Shown here in pieces: positions 63,147-64,000 of a stretch of 64,000 bases of DNA. The stretch comes from Nevskia sp. (GTDB lineage: Bacteria > Pseudomonadota > Gammaproteobacteria > Nevskiales > Nevskiaceae). Under the pieces are notes generated by a model that did no database searches, was not told where the DNA came from, and was given only the letters and a program-made list of their open reading frames with translations. The position numbers and the translations under genes are program-made. The stretch covers positions 62,001-126,000 of the forward strand of contig NZ_JAKFUM010000002.1 in assembly GCF_021732705.1 (NCBI RefSeq), given 5' to 3'. The stretch's first letter is position 1, and every line of letters starts with the position of its first letter.

Positions 63147-63592
63147 GTTGTGAATCCCCGGTACCGCGTGAAAGGAGTGACGCCGCCGGCCGCGTCGAAC
63201 GCGCGTCACGGCTTCGTTCGCACAAGTGCGGACGTATGAAATTTATATCTTACGTGTGACACATCGGCGATTGATCGCGATCAGCGGCGTCGCGCCGCAT
63301 CGGCGCTGCTCGGCGCGGCGCGGCCAGGGCTCGGCGGCGTCCCGTGCAAATCACTGATAACGAAATATTTTTTGCGCGGCAGATGCCGGGTGCGCGGTCG
63401 GTGACCAGGTGATGGCGCCGTCCCAGCGCGATGTCACCGACGGCGGCATCGCGCCGGTGCCTGCCCGTCGGGACGCCGTTCGACGCGTCATTGACCGATG
63501 TCGCTGGCGTCGGCGCCCCACCGCAAAACCCGTGTTAAGCGAAGTCACGACATCGTATGATCGGCAGCTCTCCCGACGTGCTGACCGTGCTC
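63147..63592. promoter_or_regulatory. Intergenic region with an AT-rich palindrome before the ABC operon
   Basis: No gene is apparent in this 446-bp gap. At 63232-63255 ACGTA and TACGT flank an AT-rich centre (ACGTA-N14-TACGT); on the minus strand TATAAAT at 63247-63241 could be a -10 element, about 95 bp before the first permease. A second AT-rich patch lies at 63354-63377. Both stand out in GC-rich DNA. The palindrome may be a metal-responsive or other operator; unproven. Confidence 0.45.
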
Positions 63593-64000
63593 ATGGCCTG
63601 TTTCCGGTTTCTCCGTTCGTGCGCCGCGGTGCGCCGCGACACCTGGCGGCTGCCGTGGCCGGTTGCGCCATTGGCACCAACGCGGGTGCCGCAGATGGTG
63701 CTTGCGGCGCTGCTGCTGATTCCGTCGCTGGCCATGGCCCACAGCGGCGCCGGTGGTCTGAACGGCTTCCTCAGCGGCTTCCTGCACCCGGTCTCGGGCC
63801 TCGATCACGTCGTCGCCATGGTGGCGGTCGGCATTTGGGGCGCGCAGCTCGGCGCGCCGGCACTGTGGGTGCTGCCGGCGACGTTCCCGGTGGTGATGGC
63901 GTTCGGCGGCGTGCTGGGCGTTTACGGCGTGCCGCTGCCGGCCATCGAATACGGCATCGCCGGCTCCGGCATCGTGCTGGGCCTCCTGATCGTCTTCGCC
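63593..64000 (+). CDS. HupE/UreJ-family membrane protein (partial, runs off the right edge)
   Basis: The open frame runs from an ATG at 63593 to the window edge, 136 residues. An ATG at 63695 would give a direct signal peptide (MVLAALLLIPSLAMA) and is the likelier start. The characteristic HSGAGGLNGFLSGFLHPVSGLDHVVAMVAVGIWGAQLG, with several His, is the HupE/UreJ signature; those proteins are seen as nickel or cobalt permeases. It is divergent from the ABC operon. A link to the urease genes 18 kb away is possible but unproven. Confidence 0.85.
   Translation, partial: MACFRFLRSCAAVRRDTWRLPWPVAPLAPTRVPQMVLAALLLIPSLAMAHSGAGGLNGFLSGFLHPVSGLDHVVAMVAVGIWGAQLGAPALWVLPATFPVVMAFGGVLGVYGVPLPAIEYGIAGSGIVLGLLIVFA

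Overview
The window is GC-rich, tightly packed chromosomal DNA from a proteobacterium, most likely a gammaproteobacterium. Supporting genes are the sdhCDAB operon with sdhE and a ygfX-type gene, the pilT/pilU retraction ATPases, rplM-rpsI, rhlE, yggS, rpiA, a DUF2007 gene and ygfZ. An order near Nevskiales or Lysobacterales (Xanthomonadales) would fit, but that is a guess from gene content. Both window edges cut genes: a giant adhesin on the left and a HupE/UreJ-type gene on the right.

Layout. 1-14,967 (minus strand) is a seven-gene two-partner secretion locus: a TpsB outer-membrane transporter, a DUF2341-LamG-ExbB fusion, ExbD, a TonB-like protein, a porin, a coiled-coil periplasmic protein and a filamentous-hemagglutinin-like TpsA of at least 2,596 residues. 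A PHO-box-like direct repeat lies about 90 bp upstream of tpsB. 15,000-16,030 is a small graveyard of mobile DNA (an IS3 orfA fragment with a nonsense codon, an IS21-like end, an integrase-like stub) next to tRNA-Gln(CUG). 16,080-22,720 is housekeeping: rpsI, rplM, a Gly/Asp-rich membrane peptide, three PilT-family ATPases in tandem, yggS, rpiA and DUF2007. 22,740-24,580 pairs rhlE with an RRM protein. 24,900-31,999 holds a DUF4399 lipoprotein, two linked alpha/beta hydrolases that lack the usual nucleophile elbow, a phosphopantetheinyl transferase, an epoxide-hydrolase-like enzyme, an MscS channel and a TetR-SDR pair with two matching operator palindromes.

32,100-37,518 has a 33-residue Lys-rich ORF, a tandem array made of the argG 3' end plus its downstream hairpin, argG, a GT87-like membrane protein and an NCS2 permease. 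35,926-46,044 reads as a nitrogen-scavenging island: NCS2 permease, a triuret-hydrolase-like enzyme, a GntR regulator, an AtzH-family protein and a close biuret hydrolase (BiuH) homologue on the minus strand, divergent from ureDABCEF, with ureG inverted at the far end. Together the genes suggest stepwise breakdown of triuret and biuret to allophanate, beside urea hydrolysis. No allophanate hydrolase is visible. A candidate sigma-54 promoter precedes biuH.

46,141-50,689 contains a secreted repeat protein, a PHB-depolymerase-like esterase, ogt, alkA and ygfX. 50,658-56,010 is the succinate dehydrogenase region: a DUF1674/SDHAF4-like factor, sdhC, sdhD, sdhA, a DUF2939 gene between sdhA and sdhB, sdhB, a 70-bp tandem repeat, a YkgJ-type protein and sdhE. 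56,106-64,000 contains ygfZ, then two DUF3526-type ABC permeases, an ABC ATPase and a TonB-dependent receptor in one operon, and the start of a HupE/UreJ gene.
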